Source: Ignavibacteriaceae bacterium
Lineage (GTDB): Bacteria; Bacteroidota; Ignavibacteria; Ignavibacteriales; Ignavibacteriaceae
Assembly: GCA_023231105.1 (NCBI GenBank)
Contig: JALNWB010000192.1
Coordinates: 1-6,997, forward strand
DNA: 6,997 nucleotides
Direction: 5' to 3'
Part shown: piece by piece, positions 1-6,970 of the stretch
How positions within the stretch are numbered: the first letter of the stretch is position 1
Layout of the letters: every line of letters begins with the position of its first letter
Position numbers and translations under genes: made by a program
The notes under the pieces: model-generated
Seen by the model: only the letters and a program-made list of their open reading frames with translations
Databases searched by the model: none
Told to the model about the DNA's origin: nothing

Positions 1-1
1 A

Positions 2-2011
2 GATGCGAACATCGTAAACATCTATATGGAAAATGTAGATGATCCTAAAGCCGGTATCATTATTATTGAAGATGATGGTTATGGTATGAGTCCCGAAATC
101 GTAGAAAATGTATGGCTCGAACCGGGAAGTGATTTCAAGACACAAAAAATCAAGAACCTTGAAGTCTCACCTAAGTATGACCGACTACCTATCGGGGAAA
201 AAGGAATAGGTCGATTTGGCGCACACAAATTGGGGAATGTGATTGAGATGACAACCAAATCAAAAGACTCTAATGAAGTATTTGTCAGAATTGATTGGTC
301 AGATTTTAATAATTACAAGTACCTCGAGGATGTTCCAATTACAATAATCGAAAGAAGTGAGCCACTCTTATTTAAAGATGATAGGACCGGTACAACCATC
401 CAAATAACAGATCTGCGGAAGAAGTGGGAACGAGGAATTGCTAGGGAGGTTAAACGCTCAATAACAGCGTTAGCATCCCCATTTGATGTTAATGATTCCT
501 TTAAACCATCCTTTGACATTTTAGATAAGCCAGGTTGGTTCCAAGGGTTGCTAAATTGGAAAGACGTAAAGGAATATTCTCTTTTTAGGTATAAAATAAT
601 TATATCGGGAAATTCCATCATCAAATTCTATTACGAATTTACTCCTTGGGCCAGTATGACAAAATTATTTCCAAGATCGGTGACTGAAAAAGAAGCTATA
701 ATTGATAACTTCAAAACATTAAAATATTTAGAAGATGATAATGAAGGGAATGTAATTAATCTTGCCGAATACAATATTGGTCAGATAACTTTTGAAGGCT
801 ACATTTTTGATCAGGATAGTTTCGTTTTAAAGATGGGAGTATCCGACAAAATTGGATTTAAAAAATATTTGAGAACCAATGGAGGCATTAAAGTTTTCAG
901 AGATAAACTCAGAGTTTATGATTATGGAGAACCCGAAAATGATTGGCTTGGATTAGACCATAGAAGATTTCAACAGCCGGTCAAACGAGTAAGCAATAAT
1001 AACATACTCTCTTCTGTCTCTATAACAAGGAAAGATAGTAGTGATCTGATAGAAAAAACTAACAGGGAAGGCTTTGTTGAGAATGATGCATACCAAGCAT
1101 TTAGAGGTGCAATTCTACACTGTCTTGATTTAGTAGAAACACAAAAAGAACTGGATAAAAGAAAGATAAGAGCGGTCTATGGTCCAACACCAAAATCCTC
1201 CCCCGTAATGTCTACACTCAGCGAGGCAAAGAGATACGTTGAGGAAAGAGTTAAGGAACCCGAAGTTAAAACACAGATAATTAAGTATTTTACGAAAATT
1301 GAATCTGATTATAAAACAATCAGCGAAAACTTACTTAAAGCTGCTGGAGCAGGTTTAAGCATGTCAATTGTGGTCCATGAAGTCGAGAAAATAATTTTTG
1401 AGATCGATAAGGTCTTAAAAGCCGAAAAGGCGTCAGATCGAGTTTTAAATTTATTAAAACACTTGGCATCATTGATTGATGGATATGCAGAAATAATCAG
1501 AAAATCAAGTCAATCTTCTGAAAGCCTCATTCAATTAATAAACCAAGCAATATTCAACACCGAATTCCGCCTTCATGCACACAAAATTGAAATTATAAAA
1601 GAATATAGTTCTTTTAAAGGAACCTCGAAGGTTAAAATTGCTAAGAATCTTGTTATTGGTAGTTTAATGAACATCATTGATAATGCAATTTATTGGTTAG
1701 ACCAGAGAGGTCATAAAGCCAAGGAGAATAAAGAAGTTTTTAACAAAAAGATTTTCCTTAATATCTCGGAAGATGAGCAATACACCTACCTCATCATTGC
1801 TGACAATGGAACTGGTTTTCTAATACCAACGGATGACCTTGTTGAACCATTTGTTTCTGCAAAACCAAATGGTATGGGGTTAGGACTTCATATTGCCAAT
1901 GAAATAATGGAAGCTCAAAAAGGATTACTAATTTTCCCGGAATTCGACGATTTCGAGATTCCTGCAGAATTTAAAGAAGGGGCTACTTTAGTTTTAGGTT
2001 TTAAAAAATAA
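2..2011 (+). CDS. Dual-GHKL ATPase / histidine-kinase-like sensor protein (5' end outside window)
   Basis: This is probably an ATP-driven sensor or signalling kinase acting with the receiver protein encoded next. The frame is open to the window edge and begins Asp-Ala-Asn, which looks like the end of a GHKL N-box, so the true start lies upstream; the first internal Met is at base 26 (residue 1 in the numbering here). Module 1 is Hsp90/MutL-like: DDGYGM (16-21), GEKGIGRFGAHKLG (57-70), then an S5-like segment with FRDKLRVYDYGE (291-302) and DWLGLDHRR (306-314). A helical stretch carries VVHEVEK (449-455), where His451 is a candidate phospho-acceptor. Module 2 is kinase-like: NIIDNA (549-554), DNGTGF (593-598) and GMGLGLHI (616-623). 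No membrane segment or signal peptide is visible, so it should be cytoplasmic. It ends in tandem TAA stops, and the next gene starts 4 bases later. The domain calls are strong. Kinase activity and a defence role are inferred. Confidence 0.9.
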   Translation, partial: DANIVNIYMENVDDPKAGIIIIEDDGYGMSPEIVENVWLEPGSDFKTQKIKNLEVSPKYDRLPIGEKGIGRFGAHKLGNVIEMTTKSKDSNEVFVRIDWSDFNNYKYLEDVPITIIERSEPLLFKDDRTGTTIQITDLRKKWERGIAREVKRSITALASPFDVNDSFKPSFDILDKPGWFQGLLNWKDVKEYSLFRYKIIISGNSIIKFYYEFTPWASMTKLFPRSVTEKEAIIDNFKTLKYLEDDNEGNVINLAEYNIGQITFEGYIFDQDSFVLKMGVSDKIGFKKYLRTNGGIKVFRDKLRVYDYGEPENDWLGLDHRRFQQPVKRVSNNNILSSVSITRKDSSDLIEKTNREGFVENDAYQAFRGAILHCLDLVETQKELDKRKIRAVYGPTPKSSPVMSTLSEAKRYVEERVKEPEVKTQIIKYFTKIESDYKTISENLLKAAGAGLSMSIVVHEVEKIIFEIDKVLKAEKASDRVLNLLKHLASLIDGYAEIIRKSSQSSESLIQLINQAIFNTEFRLHAHKIEIIKEYSSFKGTSKVKIAKNLVIGSLMNIIDNAIYWLDQRGHKAKENKEVFNKKIFLNISEDEQYTYLIIADNGTGFLIPTDDLVEPFVSAKPNGMGLGLHIANEIMEAQKGLLIFPEFDDFEIPAEFKEGATLVLGFKK

Positions 2012-2015
2012 TAAA

Positions 2016-3308
2016 ATGCAACTACCCAGTAATGGCCGAATAGTTATTGTAGATGATAACATCAATGAGGTACTTCCATTAATCAAAATACTCTCGAAAA
2101 AGAGAATTCCATTCAATTATTATACAGGTACTGAATTTACTGATTTCCCTGACAACATTGATGACAACAAGCTACGTGTTTTGTTTTTAGATTTAAATAT
2201 TTTTGAGCTCAATAAAGACTCTAAAAGTGTAATAAGTTCAATTGATGGGATTCTAAAGGCAATAATTCCCGACAATCCTAATCCATATTTATTGGTCATA
2301 TGGAGCAAGCAAAATGATGAATATAAAACAGCTCTTGAACAACATTTTATGCATCATATTCCTCAAAAAACACCAGCAAGAATTCTATTTCTAAGAAAAG
2401 GTAACTATTTTGATTTTATTGATGATAAATGGCAGGCTCAAACTGACTGTATTCAAAGAATTGAAGCAGATCTAAACGGAGAATTGGAAAATATTTCACT
2501 ACTTAGAAGTTTAATCTCGTGGGAAAATATTGTTCACAAAAAAACATCTGAAACTATTAATGAATTTTCATCATTTTATCCAATTGACGAGAATTGGGAT
2601 AAAAATTCCAAAGCAATAATGTACCGATTGGCAAAGGCAATTATTGGTGATGATAATATAACTAAATATACTGATGAACAAAAACTTGCCAAGGCGTTTA
2701 TCAATATTAATTCATTTTTATCAGATAGAATCGAGGATGAAGTTGAAGACCTTAACCTTGGAACAATAACAAATGTCAGTGATTTAGACGTTGATGTGCC
2801 TCAATCGATTATATCGTCGATAAATTCCAAGCTTCACCTATACACAAAAAGTTTTGCAGCTAATTATTTTGAACAAGGAAACACCTATATCTTGGCGGAC
2901 CATGACAATCTTATTCAACGGATATTGTGGGACAAAAAATTTAAGGCTACACAAAGAAAACTCCTGATTGATTCGTCACCACAACTTATTCAGTTAGACA
3001 TCACTCCTGTTTGTGATTACTCTCAAAGTAAAGAATATGTTAGAACAATATTTGGTGTAATTCTTAACTATGCTTTTTATAAACATTGTGAAAACCGTGG
3101 GATATTTTATTATCGAACACCAGGTCTTAAAATAAACAATCAAGAAAAATTTATTTTTTTTGATTTTAGATTCATCAAAACATCTCTCCAATCAGAATTA
3201 ATTGAAAGAAATATTGCTCCAAGTTTTAAACTTAGGAGAGAGATTTGTACAGACATTCAATCTCAATTAGCAAACCAAATCAATCGGCCAGGAATTAGTA
3301 ATCTTTAA
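2016..3308 (+). CDS. Receiver-domain protein with unknown C-terminal domain, partner of the dual-GHKL protein
   Basis: This is likely the response partner of the upstream GHKL protein. The N-terminus resembles a CheY-like receiver: a hydrophobic strand ending in the acidic pair Asp13-Asp14, a second strand LRVLFLDLN with Asp59 as candidate phospho-acceptor, a VIWSK strand (94-98) in the switch Ser/Thr position, and ILFLRK (123-128) that may supply the conserved Lys (Lys128). Residues from about 140 to 430 match no effector domain I know. That part is mostly helical, with a SWENIVHKK segment near its start, and holds LDITPVCD (327-334) followed by a helix starting near Lys339. There is no recognisable helix-turn-helix, nuclease or membrane segment, so it is probably not a transcription factor. 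The ATG at 2016, 4 bases after the upstream stop, implies co-transcription and coupled translation. From memory, Pfam holds an atypical receiver family (Response_reg_2) of this type; that match is unverified. Confidence 0.85.
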   Translation: MQLPSNGRIVIVDDNINEVLPLIKILSKKRIPFNYYTGTEFTDFPDNIDDNKLRVLFLDLNIFELNKDSKSVISSIDGILKAIIPDNPNPYLLVIWSKQNDEYKTALEQHFMHHIPQKTPARILFLRKGNYFDFIDDKWQAQTDCIQRIEADLNGELENISLLRSLISWENIVHKKTSETINEFSSFYPIDENWDKNSKAIMYRLAKAIIGDDNITKYTDEQKLAKAFININSFLSDRIEDEVEDLNLGTITNVSDLDVDVPQSIISSINSKLHLYTKSFAANYFEQGNTYILADHDNLIQRILWDKKFKATQRKLLIDSSPQLIQLDITPVCDYSQSKEYVRTIFGVILNYAFYKHCENRGIFYYRTPGLKINNQEKFIFFDFRFIKTSLQSELIERNIAPSFKLRREICTDIQSQLANQINRPGISNL

Positions 3309-3605
3309 ACCAAGTGGGTTTCTGCTGCATTGATGTAAGGATAAGGCTTGAAGCCTTTTGGACTTTTCTCTATGGAATTTTTGCATTTACCTCGGAGTCA
3401 AACTAAATTCGCGGTCATCGTGCTCTAAAATGTTTCTTTAGAAATAAATTCACTCCAATTTAAAAGGTAACGAGATATTGTTTTTCGCCGATGTGACTCA
3501 AAGAAGCATAATTGTGGTAAAAACCTCCATTTACTACATATCCCATTTTTATCTGTCCTTTTTCGCACCCATCCTTCACAATATCTTGGCAGCAAATCAT
3601 TCAAT
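3309..3605. other. Intergenic boundary between signalling cassette and phage module
   Basis: No plus-strand gene is convincing here. The frame of the following 92-residue protein stays open upstream to a TAA at 3468-3470, but those 45 codons contain no ATG and read as unstructured sequence, so I do not extend that gene. The stretch holds a small hairpin just after the receiver gene and a 46-codon minus-strand reading frame. I looked for the Bacteroidota promoter pattern (TTTG about 20 bases before TAnnTTTG) and found only imperfect matches, although the phage module needs a promoter somewhere at or upstream of this point. The change in base composition between the flanking genes makes this the probable seam between DNA of two origins. 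Confidence 0.6.
3343..3360 (+). terminator. Possible weak Rho-independent terminator after the receiver gene
   Basis: The sequence AAGGCTTGAAGCCTT is a perfect inverted repeat that can fold as a 5-base-pair stem with a TTGAA loop. It is followed by TTGG and then ACTTTTC. It lies 34 bases after the stop of the receiver gene and has its T-rich side downstream on the + strand. The stem is short and the T tract is interrupted, so termination here is uncertain. Confidence 0.3.
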
Positions 3606-3884
3606 ATGGCTGCAAAGATCAGAAGGAATTTAGTGCTGAAAGCCCTCGATATCAAGGAGACCACCTCCGGTGACCAGGTATCATTCAGTATGATATTCAT
3701 TAAAAAAGATGGTGAACGAGTGTTCGTTCCACGGGCCGTCTCAACCGGATTGCCCTATTCATTGTCTGCAAATCGGTTAAGGGGAATCCTTCCCATTGAT
3801 TCCAGTGGCAATAAAATCGGGCATGTCTATCCGGTTTGCATCGATAATATTCTGGAATATAACTCTCTGGAGGTAATACTGTAA
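3606..3884 (+). CDS. Conserved small protein opening the phage-like operon
   Basis: This 92-residue protein has no known function. It appears beta-rich with a basic start (KIRR, 4-7). Its clearest features are a KKDGERVFVPRA stretch (33-44), NRLRG (56-60) and a GHVYPVCIDN segment (72-81) close to the C-terminus. From memory, small proteins with the GHVYPV-type ending recur in Bacteroidota mobile elements; I know of no assigned role. The ATG at 3606 is the only Met start near the beginning, and its upstream region has no Shine-Dalgarno match. Its stop overlaps the start of the portal-like gene by one base (TAATG), so the two are likely translated together. That placement suggests a role tied to the virion or its assembly, but this is inference. 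Confidence 0.75.
   Translation: MAAKIRRNLVLKALDIKETTSGDQVSFSMIFIKKDGERVFVPRAVSTGLPYSLSANRLRGILPIDSSGNKIGHVYPVCIDNILEYNSLEVIL
3869..3873 (+). promoter_or_regulatory. Shine-Dalgarno site for the portal-like gene
   Basis: GGAGG lies 10 bases before the ATG at 3884, inside the end of the 92-residue gene. It supports that start over the in-frame Met at 3923. Such a strong match is notable because the other starts in the window lack one, as is common in Bacteroidota. It could raise portal translation relative to its neighbours. Confidence 0.5.
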
Positions 3885-5224
3885 TGGCTAAAATTCTCTG
3901 GAATAAACAGGGGGATCCGCTAATGGCGTATGGTAAAACCTATTTCGCAACCACAACCGGAGCTCCAAAGGAAGTGGAACCGGTTAAACCTGTTGAAGAA
4001 CTTGATTCCACCGAAATATTCAATCAATATACCGTCAGCCCTTGGGGATCGGGGAACGATTTCCCGGTTATGGCGTTGGATATCATTGGACGCACGGGTG
4101 TGCTGAACACCGGCTTAAAGTATATTAGAAACTTTACGATGGGTCAAGGGATATTCCCGGTGAGAGTAACCGGTTACAACGACAAGGGAGACGAAATCCT
4201 CGAAGTGATAAACGACCCGAAAATCACTTCATTCCTGGAGGGGAGGATAGTACGACGTTATATGGCCAACGCCCTGCGGGATTACTTCAAGCTGGGAATA
4301 TCATTTGCGGAACTTATAGCCAATGCCGATGGTTCGCAAATCGTGGGAATCAATACCATTAACGCGCAGCATTGCCGACTCACCCAGGCAGAGGGAGGTT
4401 CCATTAAGAATTGCATTATCCATGGTAACTGGCCGGATCCACCGTCGGAAGCTTTCAAAACCTTACCGATCCTGGATAATTACGATCCGGAATCGGATCT
4501 GATCTCCCGGAGGATAGCCGGAAGAACCGCCAATAAATCCTTTGTCTACCTGATCCGGGATGAATGGGGAAACGAGGATTATTATCCCCTTCCTGCATGG
4601 TACTCCGCTTACCGTGCCGGATGGATCGACATCGCCAACCAGGTACCTATCTTCCTGAAGCGTGCTTATTCCAACCAGATTTCCTGGCTCTGGCACATCA
4701 AAATACCGTATGCCTATTGGGATAAACGGTACCCGAAATCTCAACATAAAGATGAAGTGGCCCGCATGGCATTGATCCAAAGAGATATGGACGAGATCGA
4801 AGGATCCCTGACCGGAACCGCTAACGCCAACAAGGCGATCTTTTCCCATTATGCCGCCAATGCCCAGGGGAAGCCCGAGGAAATGTGGTATATCGAGCCG
4901 CTGGACAACAAGTATAAAGAGGGTGACAAACTGATCACCAGCGCAGCTGCCAACTCTGAAATCCTCTTTTCCCTGATGATCAATCCTAATGTACTCGGCG
5001 CCGGGATGCCTGGGGGAACGTATGCCGGAAACCAGGGGGGATCGAATATACGTGAAGCTTTCCTGGTCAACATTGCCAATGCCTGGCTCGATCGGCAAAA
5101 CATATTGGATCCAATCGAGGCCTATCTGGGATTCAACGGGGTGAAAGACGTTCAGCTTCGCTTCCGGAACACCATTTTAACCACGCTGGATACCGGCGCC
5201 GGTACCCAGAAACAAATAAACTGA
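3884..5224 (+). CDS. Phage portal-like protein
   Basis: This is probably the portal protein, which forms the ring at one capsid vertex through which DNA passes and to which the tail attaches. The evidence is overall pattern, not a catalytic motif. A central stretch, GISFAELIANADGSQIVGIN (about 138-157), followed by NAQHCRL, matches the usual portal segment where a fold rich in Gly/Phe/Glu leads to a conserved Arg. Near the C-terminus NPNVLGAG (367-374), a Gly/Asn-rich loop GGTYAGNQGGSNIREA (377-392) and a helix leading to a hydrophobic end match the portal region in which a bound loop precedes the stem. At 446 residues it is a normal portal length. A second possible start is Met14 (base 3923), but the GGAGG site favours 3884. 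The next gene begins one base after the stop. No terminase precedes it, which is unusual. A diverged portal of a defective or domesticated element is possible. Confidence 0.68.
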   Translation: MAKILWNKQGDPLMAYGKTYFATTTGAPKEVEPVKPVEELDSTEIFNQYTVSPWGSGNDFPVMALDIIGRTGVLNTGLKYIRNFTMGQGIFPVRVTGYNDKGDEILEVINDPKITSFLEGRIVRRYMANALRDYFKLGISFAELIANADGSQIVGINTINAQHCRLTQAEGGSIKNCIIHGNWPDPPSEAFKTLPILDNYDPESDLISRRIAGRTANKSFVYLIRDEWGNEDYYPLPAWYSAYRAGWIDIANQVPIFLKRAYSNQISWLWHIKIPYAYWDKRYPKSQHKDEVARMALIQRDMDEIEGSLTGTANANKAIFSHYAANAQGKPEEMWYIEPLDNKYKEGDKLITSAAANSEILFSLMINPNVLGAGMPGGTYAGNQGGSNIREAFLVNIANAWLDRQNILDPIEAYLGFNGVKDVQLRFRNTILTTLDTGAGTQKQIN

Positions 5225-5225
5225 C

Positions 5226-6233
5226 ATGCTTTTCAAACCAACCCTGAACGCGAAAATGGAGGAAATCCGGAAATATGTTCCGGTAAGCGCTGCAACTTCA
5301 TTCGGAAACATCTCGGCATTTATCCAAAGTTCTGAAGTCAGTTATATAATACCATTACTGGGAGAGGAATTGTACGAACAGCTCCTTGCCTATTATACCA
5401 CACCAACAACCTTACCAGCAGGAGTTACCACCGGTAACAAAACCCAGTTTGATACACTGATCGAGTATGCTCAGCGTGCACTGATCAACCTGACCTACTA
5501 TTCCGGTTTTGATTTCATCAATACCATTATGAACGATGCCGGGTTTCACCGGCAGGAATCGGATACTGAAAAAGGCTTGTACAAGTACCAGGAGGATGCC
5601 GTCAAATCCGGATTCCGCAATAATGGATTCAATGCATTGGATACTATGCTCCGATACATAGAATCGCATATCGATGTATTCGAACTGTTCAAATCGAGTC
5701 CCAATTATACGCTCCGCAGAAAGTCGATCATTCCCGATACGCTTACCTTTGATGCCATTTTTGATATCAACGGCTCCCGGCTGGTGTTCTTAAAACTCTG
5801 CCGGTTCATTGCACAGGTCGAAGATTTCGAAATCGGGGCCCTGCTGGGAACACAATTGTACAACCTGGTTAAATCCGAAATCGTGAAAGATTCTCCGGAT
5901 CCCAGGATTCTTGCCCTGATTCCGCATATCCAGCGGCCATTGGCCTATCTGGCAGTCAGCCGCGCATCCTTTCAGCTTGGAATAAATGTCACAGACAAAG
6001 GACTTTTCTTCGAATCTCAGGCATCCACTTTGCTGAATTCCGCGGTTTCCACACCATTAACGGATCAACAGTATTACCTGCTCGCAACCAAATCTGAAAA
6101 AACCGGCAATGAATACCTTGAACTGCTTAGAGGATTCCTGCTCGCCAATGCAGCGGATTACCCTTTGTACGTTTCTCCGGGAGGCTCACCATTTGTCCGT
6201 GACAACAAAACCAAAAGCACAACCTGGGTATGA
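5226..6233 (+). CDS. DUF6712-like phage element protein, possible connector or head-completion factor
   Basis: This 335-residue protein resembles, from memory, the DUF6712 family of Bacteroidota prophages; no experimental function is known to me. It reads as a largely helical protein in two similar halves, each beginning with an approach to a hydrophobic helix carrying an LG pair: VSYIIPLLGEELYEQLL (about 39-55) and EDFEIGALLGTQLYNLV (199-215). Other family-like marks are ESDTEKGLYKYQEDAV (111-126) and INGSRLVFLKL (181-191). Two such halves suggest a duplicated connector-type fold, like the small head-tail adaptors that bind below the portal; this is inference. It starts one base after the portal stop, and its own stop overlaps the next start by four bases (ATGA), so it is part of the same operon. 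The low-complexity C-terminus (PGGSPFVRDNKTK) may be flexible. Confidence 0.7.
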   Translation: MLFKPTLNAKMEEIRKYVPVSAATSFGNISAFIQSSEVSYIIPLLGEELYEQLLAYYTTPTTLPAGVTTGNKTQFDTLIEYAQRALINLTYYSGFDFINTIMNDAGFHRQESDTEKGLYKYQEDAVKSGFRNNGFNALDTMLRYIESHIDVFELFKSSPNYTLRRKSIIPDTLTFDAIFDINGSRLVFLKLCRFIAQVEDFEIGALLGTQLYNLVKSEIVKDSPDPRILALIPHIQRPLAYLAVSRASFQLGINVTDKGLFFESQASTLLNSAVSTPLTDQQYYLLATKSEKTGNEYLELLRGFLLANAADYPLYVSPGGSPFVRDNKTKSTTWV

Positions 6234-6970
6234 CTCCGATTGCATTGGAATATTGCCCCGTTAGATGGCTCCGGTATTCCCGGAAGCTGAATTGTCAGCA
6301 TCCGGATAATTGGAGCGAATTATCTGCAAAGCAGTTAATCGCAGCCGTCCGCATCATGCAGGAGACCATCACGGATGATGAATTGATTGCATCGATGCTG
6401 AATACCAAAAAGAGACTGGTCAAAAGACTTTCTGCTTACCAAAAGTTCTGCATTATAGATCTTCTGGGGTTTCTGGAAACACATGACCCCTATTACGAAT
6501 TCATTCTCCCTACAATCGGTAAGTTCTCCCGGCCACAGCCCAGGCTTAAGGACGAAACTTTCGGAACATTCATCTTCGCCGAAACATTCTTCGAGAAATA
6601 CGCAGCCACCGGCGACAAAGAGTTTTTAGCCAAATTCATATCCTGCTATTACCGGACCGGAGCATTCCGGGAAGCCGATATCAAAATTAATTCTTCAATC
6701 ATTGCGGCTTTCCCGGCCGATGAGCAGGAGGCCATTTTCCTAAATTACTACCTGATCCGTCAGTGGTTTGTAGAACAATACCCGAACGTATTTGAGCCGG
6801 CCGCAGACCAGACGAAAAAAGAAAAATCATCCTGGATAGACGTCTACGATGCCATTGTCGGTGACGACATCGTAAAGGAGGCTGAATACGCCAATCTTCC
6901 GATATCAACAGTCCTCCGGTACCTGGATAAACGCATCAAAACCAACAGACATGAAGGCAAAATTCGCTGA
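6230..6970 (+). CDS. Uncharacterised phage-element protein, possibly a tail-assembly factor
   Basis: I do not recognise a named family for this 246-residue protein. It is mostly helical and charged, with no signal peptide or membrane segment. Visible landmarks are NWSELSAKQLIAAVR (27-41), AYQKFCIIDLLGFLETHDP (69-87), an ETFGTFIFAETFFEKY segment (109-124), a short FISCYYRTGAF stretch, and a C-terminal SSWIDVYDAIVG (200-211) followed by a helix and a basic tail. Similar proteins follow DUF6712-like genes in Bacteroidota prophages as far as I recall. Position between connector-like and presumed tail genes makes a tail-assembly or chaperone role possible but unproven. The start overlaps the previous stop (ATGA), and the last 20 bases overlap the next gene, which implies coupled translation. 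Confidence 0.7.
   Translation: MTPIALEYCPVRWLRYSRKLNCQHPDNWSELSAKQLIAAVRIMQETITDDELIASMLNTKKRLVKRLSAYQKFCIIDLLGFLETHDPYYEFILPTIGKFSRPQPRLKDETFGTFIFAETFFEKYAATGDKEFLAKFISCYYRTGAFREADIKINSSIIAAFPADEQEAIFLNYYLIRQWFVEQYPNVFEPAADQTKKEKSSWIDVYDAIVGDDIVKEAEYANLPISTVLRYLDKRIKTNRHEGKIR

Noticed and set aside
313..624. 103-codon minus-strand reading frame within the GHKL gene
   Set aside because: It is fully covered by the well-supported plus-strand gene and shows no recognisable domain.
3154..3161. Run of eight T inside the receiver gene, a possible slippage site for phase variation
   Set aside because: A single short tract encoding Ile-Phe-Phe in an AT-rich gene is expected by chance, and there is no sign of alternative frames being used.
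3357..3383. Possible Bacteroidota promoter (TTTG, then AATTTTTG)
   Set aside because: The downstream element has one mismatch to TAnnTTTG, and the spacing is about 15 bases instead of about 19-21.
3425..3700. 91-codon minus-strand reading frame crossing the start of the 92-residue gene
   Set aside because: It overlaps the conserved small protein by about 95 bases, and another minus-strand frame in the same gap reads more like protein. I treat it as a shadow.
4463..5098. 211-codon minus-strand reading frame inside the portal-like gene
   Set aside because: It lies wholly within the portal-like gene in the opposite direction. The translation is rich in Gly, Pro and Ile with no domain pattern, as expected from an antisense shadow of a GC-richer gene.
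6951..6970. Overlap between the 246-residue gene and the next gene as evidence of a frameshift
   Set aside because: The second frame has its own ATG and a family-like opening, and overlapping genes are usual in this operon, so two genes are simpler than one shifted gene.
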